DNA of 64,000 bases from Cyathus striatus. Lineage: Eukaryota; Basidiomycota; Agaricomycetes; Agaricales; Nidulariaceae. How positions within the stretch are numbered: position 1 is the first letter of the stretch; each line of letters opens with the position of its first letter. Location of the stretch: assembly GCA_025738555.1 (NCBI GenBank), contig JAOVFP010000015.1, forward strand, positions 2,976,001 through 3,040,000, in the 5' to 3' direction. Of this stretch, positions 19,903 to 31,834 are shown in pieces. The notes beneath the pieces were generated by a model, which had not been told where the DNA came from, searched no databases, and saw nothing but the letters and a program-made list of their open reading frames with translations. The translations under genes were made by a program, and so were the position numbers.

Positions 19903-20757
19903 CTACCTACATACTACTATGGTTCTAAGTGCCCCACTGAACTTGGACTGTACAAGAAGCTTCATTATAGTCATGGCAGCACCGTTCACGGCATCTTGCT
20001 TGTTACCAGAGGCCGCTCCTCCAGATTTATCGAACAATTTGGTTGCCTCAGCCATTGCCAGGCTAATCAACTGTGTCTGCGAATTCTGACCAGAGCCCTT
20101 GGATCCGTTACCAGATACAAACTGCTTCAAAACCTGCGATACCTTTTAGCTACGCGCGTGAAAGAACATCGCTTGCAGGCACGATGCTCACCTGCATGGC
20201 GGCCGCGCTTCCAAGCGAGCCGGCACTCATGTTGCTAGCCTCACCCTGCTGGTAAACCTTTTCATGCGCCCTTGTTACCTCGCCTTCGTCAATTGGTTCC
20301 TCATGAGATTTCTGCAGAATCATTCAAGTCACTAGAACAACATCAATGGCGAAAGTCGACTTTCCTTATTATTCGAGATAAATGAGAGTGCGCTAGAGAA
20401 GAGTGAGCTATCGCCAGAACCATGGTTCTGAGCCGTTTGAACGACTTCGTCTTCGTTGACTAGAAAACGTTCGATCCATTAGAATCGGGTGCAAAAGCTT
20501 TGGGGACCTGCGCACAGTTCAAGGAATGAATTGGCTTTGTCCCGAATGGTGGGGCGAGTTATATTCCTGCCCACCGGTCTTGGAGACATCCGCTGTGCCA
20601 TTTTAATCATCCGACAAAGATAAGTAATAAGAGCCTGGATCTTACACTGCGAATCTTGATAAGCTTCGTAACCTTTCTTTGCGAGATTGACGAAGGAATC
20701 CTTTTCTTTGGGTTCAGACCTACCGAAAGTCTCCAAAGTTCACAAGGAACTCACCAT
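19903..20757 (-). CDS. Beta-flanking-type (DUF7721-like) protein
   Basis: The start is ATG at 20755-20757, split off by an intron (20701-20754) so that the product begins M-DSFVNLAKKGYEAYQ, the usual N-terminus of this fungal family. Further exons give QNHGSGDSSLFSSALSF, EEPIDEGEVTRAHEK, AGSLGSAAAMQ and a conserved C-terminal block with ISLAMAEATKLFDKSGG and NKQDAVNGAAMTIMKLLVQ. The gene has at least five exons. The family is widespread in ascomycetes and basidiomycetes and its function is not known to me. Oddly, the C-terminus after QSKFSG reads ALRTIVVCR and stops, where relatives usually continue with a Gly/Ser-rich tail. A missed intron or a short frame disruption is likely. Confidence 0.75.
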
Positions 20758-20986
20758 TGTTATAGTCAGAAATGTTGCTACTGTTGGTGATGAGAAAGAT
20801 GGGGTGGGTTGGAATAAGGTCACTGATCTAATCTATCCATACTTATATCTGAGCGGCTGCGCGCTTGTACGTGCTATATATATTTATAGTGTACTGTTTA
20901 ACCACATGATGTCATGCGCCATTACTTATTTCAAGCCTGCTAAAATTACATGTACCGTGTCCGACGGGTATACACTAACGATACGA

Positions 20987-21874
20987 TTAATTTACACTAG
21001 GAGCCCCTTCGTTCTGTGCAATATTTGTACTGGTTTTCGTGGTTGTTGATGGGTAAGGCGTCGTGGTAGTATGCGGTCCGCTTTCAAGAGGTGCACTGGT
21101 GGCTGGAATGCCGGTTGAAGAGGCTGGTGCCTTGGTCGGAAGACCCTGCGTTCCGGTGGTGCCTAGGGCATTCTGTGCAAGGCCTTTTGCATTTTCAATA
21201 TGCGGTTGAGCCACTTCTTTTGCGATTTGGGTCGCAGAAGAAAGATAGGCTGCAGTTGATGAAAGGATGGAAGAGCCAGATTGAGGGTCTGAAGAATTTT
21301 CAGCTGGCTTGCCACCTACAGAGTTGGTAAGTAATTCTAATGACAAATTCAGTAAAATAACGGGAGAATGAATCATCATGTAACATACCTGAGCTGTTGA
21401 TATGGCACTAGAAGCCATCGACTTGGCCTGCTCAATATAACCAGCACCAGTGGCTTTAGCGGCTTCTACATCATGCTTTCCTTCATTCACAGCAGCATTA
21501 GTTGTCTCAGAAGCGTTTCGTCCGAACTGATCCACCGCAGTTGCGGGTTCGCCGGTAAGTTGAGGGCCGAGAGTCTGCGACATTATATTAGATGGCTTGC
21601 TTGCAACGTGAGGGCAACAAACATACCTTGGCAACAGTTGCAGCCTGCTCGACTGCACCCTTCGTCCGGTCTGCATTATTCTCGATTTCACGGGCAACCT
21701 GAGAAGTTGGTGCGTTTGCTTGTGCCTCAGCAGCCGTAGTCTCAAACTTGACGCGTCTGTGAGTGAGATACTAGTATCAAGGCAGTATACAGTAGATCGC
21801 AGGACGACTTACTCGACGCCTTGGGGCTCGGGAACGTTGAAGATGGTGTTTGAGTTGGAAGAAGAGTTAGACAT
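20987..21874 (-). CDS. LEA-like stress protein
   Basis: The start is ATG at 21872-21874 (MSNSSSNSNTIFNVPEPQG). Exons encode RVKFETTAAEAQANAPTSQ, ENNADRTKGAVEQAATVAK, then Ala/Gln/Lys-rich repeats such as EAAKATGAGYIEQAKSMASS and KGLAQNALGTTGTQG, ending NEGAPSVN. The low-complexity, Ala-rich, amphipathic make-up resembles late-embryogenesis-abundant-like proteins of fungi, which are intrinsically disordered and often stress induced. Introns lie near 21756-21826, about 21578-21625 and about 21326-21391. Two CRE-like sites lie 107-131 bp upstream, compatible with stress regulation. Confidence 0.7.
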
Positions 21875-22288
21875 TGTAGGTAGTGAAGTTGATTATTGCG
21901 AATATTCTGTTTCACTAAAAAGAACGCACCCTTTTTATAGGCGTCGTTAGCTGCGTTCATTGGAGTAGACTAATTGAAAATGACGTCAGAGTAGCGATGA
22001 CGTCTACGCACATTATTTGCACCCAATTGACCGTTGTTCCTCGTAAGGGGCAAGGTACAAATAACAATATAATCTATTCGTCACAACAGGAAACATACAA
22101 GCAATAGAGACATAAAAGCATGTAATAGGGTAGGTAGACAGTTGTTGCAAAAGAAACATGACTATGTGGGGTATTGGGGGAAACATTGATAGGCATACAA
22201 AACCAACTTCAAATGAAACCGTGAACGAAAAAATTAGAAAACGAGTCCGAAATATCTTTGAGACCATATGTAACATTTATCGACAATT
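21875..22288. other. Promoter of the LEA-like gene and 3' flank of glycogenin
   Basis: This is about 414 bp of non-coding DNA between two minus-strand genes. It contains the CRE-like pair at 21981-22005. Nothing else was recognised. Confidence 0.6.
21981..21988. promoter_or_regulatory. CRE palindrome TGACGTCA (with a second TGACGTCT at 21998-22005)
   Basis: A perfect 8-bp ATF/CREB consensus lies 107 bp upstream of the LEA-like ATG, with a one-mismatch copy 17 bp further upstream. Fungal Atf1-type bZIP factors bind this sequence in stress promoters. Binding here is inferred. Confidence 0.55.
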
Positions 22289-25200
22289 TTATTCCCATGA
22301 CCCCATTTTCAAAAATCTGGCGAGTACTTCTTCGGAACCTCGTTTGAACAACTCAACACCGCGAGCTGGATCCCAAACGCGCCCGGCTCTTCTCGTAGAT
22401 GGAGAAATAGGCTGTCCGTCGGGGGGAGAAAGTGGCCCTACGGAGGAAGCCGGAGAGGGCAGCGATGAATCATTCGAAATTTGACGCATCACAAGAGAAG
22501 GTGGCCTTGAATTTGTGATTGAAATAGTTGGTTTAGCCTGTGGAGCAATGGTTCTGACAGTGGGAGATGTAATTCTCGTGGTAGGAGGAGACTTGACGAG
22601 AGGAGTAGAAGAATGTTGCGGCGATCCACTAACCGACTTCTGAGGAACCCGTGCAACAGGGGAAACAACGAATTCACGAGAAGATCGCAGGGAAATACTT
22701 GTAGTAGGTGATACAGACGGCGATGACAGTTTTGTAGCCCGCGTACGTATGGAATGTCCTTGTGGCACTTCCGACATAGGAGAAGGGGCAGCTGCCGAAA
22801 CAAACATATCATGACCGACGCGGGCAGTTTGCATGGTCGCAAAAGAAGATATATTTAAGCTGCCGGATGCCGTCCATTGACGCTTTCCAGATGAGGCAGA
22901 CGAGCCCCTACGTTGCTCGGTTCTCAACGGCGGATCAGTTGACACTTGAATGGACTGATGGCGTTTCTCGCGTTGAACTGTTTGTACACCTCGAGATCGG
23001 TATTCCTTTTTTTTACCCTTGTAAGAATAACTAGATGCGATTGAACTACGACGCGAAAGGCGACGTGCTGCTTCTATCTCACTGTCATCATCATTATCCC
23101 ATTGATTGGTATGAGTAGGTGCCTGCTGCTCTTCTTCATCTTCGTCATCTGCGTTGTCCTCGTCATCTCCATCTCTGCTACTAACTTCAACTCTTTCATC
23201 CCAGCTTTTCCTTCGGTTCTTTCGCCATTCTTCGTCAAAAGCGGGGAACATAGGTGCTGACGCCGGTGGTGGACGCACGAGCTTTGAGGCGTACTTCTGG
23301 ATGCTGGGGACCGAGTCCCATGCATTCGAATAAGTTGATCGAAGTGGGGTAGAGAGCCCCAGTGGCGAAAGGAGTCGAATGGGAGATGTTGGCTTGGGCG
23401 GACTTGACGGACTTTCTACAACAGGGGATGGTTTGAAGCGGAGGACTTGCAAACTGAGATGGTTTCGGTGCGTCGGTAGTAGGAAATACGCGACCAGGAA
23501 GCTGACGGAGTTTATCTTCCCAAGGGAAGATAGATTTCACCTTGGAAGGATCAGGTACTGGAGGTGACTGTGCGCCATCTTGACCAGTCACGTTGCGATA
23601 ATGACCTTCCCGCAGCAGTAAATCTGGTATTTCAGATGGCGGAGGAGGTTCAAAGAACGCAGCAGATCCAGGTCCCTTGGATCCATCCTGATGGGTGGAA
23701 CTATCACGAGATTTACTAGAAGACGTCTGATCCCAGACGTTCTGGAAGTAGGTATCCGTAGGAAACGCGGACGGCGTAGGCTGCGTCTTGGGAGGTGGAT
23801 CTTTGGCTGGATCCCAGAGCAACAACGGAGGAGAGGGCGGACGCCGCTGCTCCTGCTGAGGAGTGCGTGCACCATCTCCTTCGGAGTTATACCGCTGTCC
23901 AGACCCTTGACGACTGTCTATAGGATGCCGCTGTTGTTCCTGATGTACATGGTGGGGCCGATGTCCATGGTTGTGAGTATGTGGTACGTGGTGAGTACTA
24001 TATTGGTGCTGATGGTGCTCGGACTGTTGACGATCACGGTTGCTTGCCGGAGTGCCACCAGCCTTGACATTTGCTTGATGCGGAGGACTACCCCGGAAAG
24101 AGTGTTGTGGGCTAATACGATGGGGTGGGTGCTTCTCGTGATCGTGTCGGCTGCGACTATGAACAGGCGGTGCAGCCCCATAGAAATATCCACCATCGCC
24201 ATCGTCGGTATCACCCGCAGAAGACTCCTCATAATATTGAGTCTGAGGAATTGGAGTGGGAGGAAGAGATACGATGGGCAGACGAGGACTGGAGGGTATT
24301 TCGTGTGGACCCGGTGTAGGCATGGTCTTCCAATAGATGGAACCGTCAGGTAGGGAAGTAGGTCGTGAAACAGGTGTAACCACATCGTCATAATCAAAGT
24401 CACTGGTGTCGTCCACAAGGAAATTCTCATCTCCTGCACCTGGTTCGTGCTCTTCCTCCTCGGCTTCCCCAGGGACTTCCTTCTTGGGGCGCATCAAGTC
24501 CACGCGTCCTTCGAGAGGCATGCTCCTGTACTCTCCTTCTCCTGGACGTGATTCGGAACCAACGCCAGAGGCATTCATCCCCTCAATCGCCAACTTTTTC
24601 AACTCATCCAAGCCGAGTGCAGTATTTCCGGTGGGAAACGTTCTGGTAGCATGAGAAGTGCCGTCATCCCACGCGGCAGAATAGTGCTGGACTTCAAATG
24701 AAGGGGTGGGGATAACGGGATGCGAACGATAATGGGAGTCGTAAACGGCAAACCACCTGTCCACGAGAGAGTCGTAATCATAAACTTGATGGACAGAATC
24801 GGAATTAGAGACACTGTGGGTGGTGAAGGGGGAGCGATAGGGAATAGACTTCCAGGGTTTGTTGGGTCCAATGAAGTGAATGACGGATATCTGGGAACCG
24901 AAACGCTCGTAGGCAGGAGCATAACTGAAAGAGGGGGTAAGCTATCAGCAGTCGATGTGACAGAGGAAGGACGAACGTGTACGCGGCAGTGGGGGTGGTG
25001 TTGAAGGTGAAGCTGAGCCTATGCCAGTTGTCGCCTCTCCATTCGTTCAGGATACCCTGGTCTCCACCGTCCCAGGACCCCTTGGACTTGATGAGTTGGT
25101 CGAGTTGAGCAAACTTGTCGTCTCCTGGGGAGAGAACGAGAACACCAGAGTTGAAGATATCTGGCCAGCCGACGTCGGGGGCTGCTGCGAATTCGTGAGG

Positions 25201-25775
25201 TAGCTGGAATAGATGTGAAATGGGGCGGATGGGGAGGACGTCGGCATCGAGAAAGATGATTTTTGAGTACTGGGTTAGACGAAATACATGGAGCTTTGTA
25301 AGGACAGTGGTAAGATCGGGACGGCCTGTGGGGGCGGAGGGGTGAGTATGTGGAATGAGATAGGGATAAGGAGGACAACCAGGGCAACGGGGACAGGGGG
25401 GATGGTTTGAAATTGCAAAAAGTACGCGCATCCACTACAGAAAGTTGGCAGGAAGGATTGGTCGAAGAGGTTGAAGGGACGCGTCTGGGAAGAAATAACG
25501 AAAAGCGGGAAAGAGAGGGGGGACGTACGAAGAAGTTTTAGACGGCTGGTATCCTCCTGGTCGAGGATTTCGACGCCGATGACGATGTCAAAGGCCTTCC
25601 TGAGGAGTTTTATGGTGGAGACATCGACGGACTCGGGAGTGACGAGACAGAGGGAGTGGAAGGGGACGGTGCGAGGGAGGGGGTGGAGGTCGTTGAGGGC
25701 GGCTGCGAGGGCGAGGGCACCTGGGAGATAAGAGTCTGATGATACAAGGGTAACGAATGCATATGGACTGGCCAT
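22289..25775 (-). CDS. Glycogenin, glycogen-initiating glucosyltransferase
   Basis: This GT8-family enzyme self-glucosylates to prime glycogen synthesis in the cytosol. Exons: 25529-25775 (MASPYAFVTLVSSDSYLPGA), 24977-25325 (YSKIIFLDADVLP with the metal-binding DxD; PDIFNSGVLVLSPG; DGGDQGILNEW) and from 24924 (YAPAYERFGSQ; HFIGPNKPW). Introns 25326-25528 and 24925-24976 are GT-AG. A long Pro/Ser/His-rich disordered linker follows, then a second conserved motif near the end, GRVWDPARGVELFKRG through LKMGSWE, typical of the glycogen-synthase-binding tail. The reading frame changes at about 23400-23450, between FPTTDAPKPSQ and a SPSSPPKPTSPIRLL frame. A very short intron or an indel could explain it. 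Confidence 0.9.
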
Positions 25776-25909
25776 AGACCGCGGGGAGCAGGGACTGGCT
25801 GCTGGAATGCGGGTGGGAGACACTTGAATAAGATAGACAGAACAGTTCAACTCAAGTTTGTCATCAAATAAACATTATTTTCGTACAATCAGTACAATAC
25901 GGCGCACAA

Positions 25910-25917
25910 TGACGTCA
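25910..25917. promoter_or_regulatory. CRE palindrome TGACGTCA in a divergent promoter
   Basis: The site lies between the glycogenin start (25775, minus) and the ABC1-kinase start (25971, plus), within a longer near-palindrome ATGACGTCAGTCAT. It could serve both genes. Binding is inferred from the sequence only. Confidence 0.5.
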
Positions 25918-25970
25918 GTCATTCTTATACTAAATGTGCACGGCGTCTCTCCAGGCCATCCCCCGTTCTC

Positions 25971-28298
25971 ATGCTTCGTCCTCTCCTGCGCCCCTCCTTC
26001 TTCAAGTCCTGCCCACTCCCACTCCCACGCCCTGCCCTCGCCCGCCACTTCTCCCCGTGCTCCCGTCCCCGTGCCCCCTATCCGTCCTTCTTCACCCGCG
26101 CACCCATCCCCCGCCCCTCCGTCCCCCGCCATGCTCTCTGCCTCCTGCCCCTCGCCGCCGGCCTCTCTCTCTACTTCCTGTCCACCCCGCCCCCGCCCCT
26201 CCGTCCCTCCTCTCCTCCCCAACTCTCATTCCCTGTCCCTGCCCCACCATCCCCCAATCCATCCAGCCCCTCATCTTCTCTCCCTCCGAGGCAGAGCGCT
26301 CCATCCATCGCCGCATCCTGTCTTTCCTTCGCAGAAACATATGGGAGCCCATCCTCACTGCAAAGCGCTTCATATACCTCTTCTTTCTCTTCCTTCCCGT
26401 CATCGTATCTAGCCCCATGCTTCTCATAGGAATCCCAGAGAAGAGATACCGCGGCGACAGGTGGGGTGCTGTCTGGTGGTACGGTCTTTTGGTCCGCCAA
26501 ATGGAGGCTGCAGGGCCTACATTCATCAAGGCAAGTCCTGCCCTTTCCTTTCATTGCTCTCAATCTTACACCCCCCCCAACAGTTGGCCCAATGGGCTGC
26601 CTCCAGAGCCGATCTCTTTCCCTCTCTTCTCTGTGAAACGCTAGGCGCACTCCATTCACAAGGCAGACCCCATTCCTTCCACTATACTAAAAAGGTCGTA
26701 GAGCGCGTCTTCCGCCGTCCTTTCGATCAGATCTTTGAGGAATTCGATAATGTACCCATCGGCACTGGCGCCATCGCACAGGTGTATCGTGCAACCCTCA
26801 AGCAAGATCTTATACCCCCCTCCTATCTCGGTCCACGACGTCCTCGTAAGAATCCCGCCGCTGCACTCGGTCCCGTCATTCTCAAAGATCCTCCGCCCTC
26901 CGTACCCACTGCATCCGTAGCCATCAAGATTCTTCACCCCCATGTCTCCAAGACCATCTCTCGCGACCTATCCATCATGACCTTCTTTGCACGTTGTCTG
27001 TCTCTCCTTCCAGGCATGCAGTGGCTGTCCCTTCCAGAGGAAGTCGAGGTATTCGGCTCCATGATGCACCAGCAGCTCGATTTGAGACACGAGGCCGACA
27101 ACCTTCTCGCTTTCGAGTCCAACTTTGCCCCCAGAAATGTTCCCGTTACCTTTCCCCGTCCTCTCAAGGTATGGTCGACCCAGGAGATGCTCATCGAGGA
27201 GTACCAGAATGCACTCCCGCTCGAGGCGTTTATGCGCAACGGGGGAGGTCCCTACGACGATCAGGTTGCAACCGTGGGATTGGACGCGTTCTTGGTAGGT
27301 GTAGCGTCTTTCCTTTCCCTTTCTTCGTTAATTGCTGTTTTAGAACATGTTGCTTCTCGACAACTTTGTTCACTCCGACCTCCATCCCGGCAATATCATG
27401 ATCAAGTTCAGCAAGCCACTTACAACGCGTATGCTTCTTCGAAATCTCTATCACCACATTGTCAACAGACGCACCTCTGACATTAACGGTCTCACAACCT
27501 CCATCATGACCTCCGTCGATTACTCCCAATCCGACAGCATTGTCAGCAAACTCCGTACACTGATCAACTCGCCCGTTGAATGGCACGCCGAGCTGAATTC
27601 CCTCCACGAAGCGGGATACATTCCCGAAATTATCTTCATTGACGCCGGTCTCGTCACTACTCTCAATGCCCGGAATCGTCAAAACTTCCTGGATCTATTC
27701 CGCGCAGTGGCAGAATTTGACGGCTATCGCACGGGTCAGTTGATGATTGAGCGCTCCCGCTCACCCGAACTCGCCATCAACACCGAGACGTTTGCTCTAA
27801 AGATGCAACATCTAGTGCTCAGCGTGAAGCGCAAGACCTTCTCGCTCGGCCAGATCAAGATTTCTGATCTTCTTACCGATGTGCTCAAGTCGGTTCGCGA
27901 ACATCATGTAAAGATGGAGGCTGACTTTATTAATACTGTCATTTCAATATTATTGCTAGAAGGTATTGGCCGACAGTTGGATCCAGGGCTGGATCTATTC
28001 GCCAGTGCGCTACCCATTTTGCGTCAATTAGGTGGTCAGATGGCTACCAGAGAATCCATGACAAGAGATCTTCCTTCTAGCAATCTCGGTGCCCTTCTAA
28101 AGGTATTCTTCTTCGTTTGTACTTTATTGCAATGCTAATGTCATATTTACCAGGTCTGGGTCTGGATGGAAGCAAGATCTTTCATCTCAGCAGCTATCGT
28201 CAACGCAGACGACATGATTAAATATGACTGGCAAGTCCTTTGCATTCTTTGTTTCGAATGGTAGCTTACTGTCCGACAGGTTATTCCCCAACATATAA
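25971..28298 (+). CDS. ABC1/ADCK2-type mitochondrial atypical kinase-like protein
   Basis: This is a UbiB/ABC1-family protein, linked in eukaryotes to mitochondrial coenzyme Q and lipid metabolism. The proposed start MLRPLLRPSFFKS gives an Arg-rich, acid-poor presequence and a hydrophobic segment (ALCLLPLAAGLSLYFL). The conserved body begins around 26285 (SEAERSIHRRILSFLRR) in a different frame, so a short intron or indel lies near 26250. Core motifs: GPTFIK/LAQWAASR, the Ala-rich loop GTGAIAQVYRA, VAIKILHP (ATP-site Lys), LDLRHEADN, HSDLHPGNIM (catalytic loop) and FIDAGLV (metal-binding). Introns: 26531-26583 (GC-AG), 27295-27343, about 28102-28153, and 28231-28279 (apparent GC-AG). The protein ends KYDWLFPNI at TAA 28296-28298. 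The kinase-like fold is clear; the exact substrate is not. Confidence 0.85.
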
Positions 28299-28670
28299 GC
28301 ATGAAGGAACACATGCGATCTCATAAACATCTATTATAGCATTATATGGACTACTACCATCCGACATATAAACAGAGCACTTCAATACTAATGTCGTTGT
28401 TGCGACCAATATCTCGCGGAGCAGGTAGTTAGGCATTTCTACGTCAAGCTAGGTTTGTAATAGATATGACGACCCAATACCCGATTTTTGACGACCAGTA
28501 GAATTAAAAGTAACAGTTCCTGCTTGTGATTGTTTCATTTGAAGGATGTAATTATATAATTCAAATCAATATGTCAAAGTTGAAAAACTAAATTGGTACA
28601 CGCGAAGGTCTTGACACCTTTGTTTATCGTCTATTTCAATAATTGTTCTTTTAAGAGTTATGAAAGTTCT
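28299..28670. other. Intergenic region between the ABC1 and REV7 genes
   Basis: About 370 bp of AT-rich DNA between two plus-strand genes; it should hold the ABC1 terminator and REV7 promoter. No distinct motif was recognised. Confidence 0.5.
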
Positions 28671-29782
28671 ATGGAGGAGGGACTAAGTTTTAATCGTAAG
28701 GCTTACCATCCCTCATTGACAAACGCAAGACCAACATTCATTTGTTACGCAGAAGTTGTTCACGGAATCGCTGGATTCAGCAAGTTACAGGCTTATACAT
28801 GATATTCTCATTGTACTCACCTATATCCAGTTGAAGTTGCAATTCACACAATTCTGTATGTGCGACAAGTCTATCCTTCAGACCTTTTTGTCCGCCGAAA
28901 GAAATATGAAACACCCGTTTACCAATCTCGACATCCGGCCTTGAATGATTACATCTCGGGTGCTGTAAAAGCTATACGAGACGAGATGATGCACGTATGT
29001 GAACTGTACTACGCCCGGAAGACACTGTTGCCCATCGCCATTGCAGGAGCACGTCGATAAAGTGGTTGTCGTCATCAAGGACAAAGACCAAGTCCCTTTG
29101 GAAAGATTCATATTTTCTTTAGAAACCCTTATTCAGACGGAAGCGTACAATAAGGATACTGGGTGCGTTATGCTATGTTCTATGGTACTCAATTGGTGAA
29201 ATAATACATGGAGCAAGTGTTGAAGATGCAATGACCGCATCGGCCTTGGTTTACTACTTTCGCGCCTTTTTGGTCAAGCTTACAATGATGGAGTCGACTC
29301 TAGGACAACTGAAGCAGACAGGTATGCTGCATTCCGAACGGCATGAAACTCTTATCAACTTCAGCTCTGTAGACGATGTTTCATTCGCAATTGTGTTAGA
29401 GCTCAAAGACAATGAGGCCCCTTCGGCGAAAGAAGGCATGGTAAGCACATCAAACAGACTTAGAATGAAGCAATTCCTAAAGTTGAACAAGGACCCGCCT
29501 CCGTGGATTCCTGCAGTATCCCAGCACACAACCACAGGTGCATCTGAGAATGCAGAACTTCACATGATTCGCGCTGTAAATACCGGAATCATCAATGTAA
29601 CCATCTTATATCTGTCTCTTTCCTCCGGTCAACTCAGCTGCTCACTTTCATAGCTTTCTCTTGCTGTCCAAGAATCAGGCGAGAAAATTGAACGAGAAAA
29701 GAAGGAGCGGGCGGCCAAAAAGGCCCTTGAAGAAATTAGAAAAGCTGCAAGTAAGCCAACTACGGAGGAAAAAGTAACATAA
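28671..29782 (+). CDS. rev7: REV7/MAD2L2 HORMA-domain protein
   Basis: REV7 is the HORMA subunit of DNA polymerase zeta, bridging Rev3 and Rev1 in translesion synthesis in the nucleus. The start ATG at 28671 (MEEGLSFN) is joined by a 135-nt intron (28696-28830) to LEVAIHTILYVRQVYP. Next come VRRKKYETPVYQSRHP, EHVDKVVVVIKDKDQVPLER, VEDAMTASALVYYFRAF, DDVSFAIVLELKDNEAP, PPPWIPAVSQHTT and the safety-belt region ENAELHMIRAVNTGIIN / LSLAVQESGEK, ending in a Lys/Glu-rich tail at TAA 29780-29782. All introns inferred from the conserved frame are short GT-AG. The stop codon lies 26 bp from that of the convergent SNX4 gene. Confidence 0.85.
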
Positions 29783-29808
29783 TAAGTGAAATCAAAAAGC
29801 GCATTGGA

Positions 29809-31617
29809 TTACACATCAACGCGTATGCGTTGGATCACAGGGATAATTCTGTCCCATTCCTCCATAGCCTTGGATCAAGTATCAGTATCTCGCTATGCGA
29901 AGAGAGAACTTAACATACCGTCTTGTAGAACTCGATTTCTCCGTTTGCTAGATCTCCTAGCATTTCCTTCATTTCAGCTTCTTTGGCGTACTGGAATACA
30001 GCTTGTTCACGTAGTGTTTCATCACTAAATGCATCTGATGTTTCATGGGCAGTCGTAACAGCATCTTGCAACTTTTTCGGAAGTGAGAAGTGCCCGTACA
30101 TAAAATGCATAAACGAACCTCTTTGATTTTCACGTCGAGCTTGCGCATCCGTTCCACCCGGCTCCTATCATCATCAACACCACGTATAGCATCGACCCTG
30201 TCCCTGATATATGCACCAAGGCCAAGGCCTGTACTCCCTGCATGACCATTAATAACGGCGGCAAGTCTATCTCTTTCAGCAGTTACGCCGGAAAGATAAT
30301 CAGAAAGTTCTTCAAAATCCAGTTGTTTCTGATCTCTTAATTTCAGCACAGCACGATTAGCATGTGAGTAGGTAAGAAGGGAATGAAGATGGGTAAGAAG
30401 AGGGTCGGTTGTTGTTTGAGTCTATGAGTTCAGGTATGAAAACTGGTAAGAATTCCTAAGAGGATTTACGATACGTACTAGATGACGCTCCAAAGCAGAG
30501 AACTCCAAAAGGGTGTTTGAGAAATGATTTAGAGGATCTGTAATGCCTGACTCCAAGAAACCTAAACCTTGAACCGCAACAGCTAGGTCGTGATAATCTG
30601 CGGTCAAGTCTTCATGAGAGTCAGGGTTTCCATCTCATTCAGCCTCAGAGAAAGACTAACGTGACTAAAAGGAGATACACACCACTTGATCTACCTCGGA
30701 TGCGATTGTAGAGGCGCTCACATAGAACCAAGCCTTCTTCAAACTTATCCACATTCTCGCGCATGACTAGGAAACGCTCGTCGGGTTTTCGAACTCGCGC
30801 GAATGCATTCAGAAGTGTATCTGATATATTATCAATCAGGCCAGGAGATGGTTCTGGGTGGGGAGGATGGGCAATATGTTGATGCATATGAACATGCTAA
30901 ATTGAACGAAGAATGAGAACAAGTTACTTCGAACGCTTTGATAAACGTCACTAACCCATTCGGTTGATTCAAAAAATGCACGTAGCAAGGTACTTCGTTG
31001 CAGTGTCAGGTGGCGTGACAAGCGTTGCAAGAAACGGTGGAGGCTAGTACACACATGAGTGCTGAAATATGGAGCGAGTGACCGGTGGCATTTACTTACT
31101 CGAGCCTACGACGCTCCATAAATTCAGGGCTAAACCTATCACCTGTAATATATTCTAAGGGCTGAAATATTAAAAGGTCGGTGGTAAGATTGAAGCATTA
31201 GCCATGCGTACCCAGTCGATGCTTGTCCGGAAGTGCAGGAACGACGCACGCCGGGAAATCCCTCACAAGATGCTCGCGCAGAAAGACAAAATCTTGAAAG
31301 CGGCGGCGGGAAGATGGGTTAGGTGTAGAGAAAATAGGAAGGTTCGTCTAGTGGGCGTGTTAACAGGGATAGGAAATAGCCAAGTGCCCAAGCACCTTCG
31401 CAGACACCAAATAAGACACGTATGCATCCTTCGTTTCTGCCAGTTCTTTCACTGGATCCTTCACAGAAGTGATAAGATATCCTTCCCATTTAGGCTGATG
31501 AGGGTCTTCGTTGACGTCCATGTTGCTTTGCCTAAAGCCCGGACCAGAGGGGTTTGTGTTGGGCAAGGCAGATTCCCAGGTAACACTATCGAAGACATCT
31601 TCATCGTCGGCATGCAT
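29809..31617 (-). CDS. Sorting nexin SNX4/Atg24 (PX-BAR)
   Basis: SNX4/Atg24 binds PI3P on endosomes and works in retrieval trafficking and selective autophagy. Start MHADDEDVFDSVTW at 31617. The PX domain begins with KWEGYLITSVKDPVKEL and, in later exons, RRRFQDFVFLREHL, EYITGDRFSPEFMERRRL and LRAFFESTEW. The BAR region carries DNISDTLLNAFARVRKPDER, GFLESGITDPLNHFSNTLLE, LKLRDQKQLDFEELSDYL, RDRLAAVINGHAGSTGLGLG and LREQAVFQYAKEAEMKEML, ending EEWDRIIPVIQRIRVDV at stop 29809-29811. At least six short introns are implied. The full PX plus BAR architecture appears complete. Confidence 0.9.
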
Positions 31618-31834
31618 AGTGGGAGATGATTAGGGGAAGATAAGTGCAGGATACTGGACTAGATATACAAAAACAGATGATGAACGCGTTCCGGTCTGCG
31701 CGTCTGCTGGAGCTGCGCTCAGCACTGGCTATGATGGAATGCAGGGTCTCATAGTGATTACGTAATAGCATTGCTACCACCTCAGCACCTTCTAAATCAA
31801 ACACATCAACACACACTCCTTCCGCCCTTCCTCC

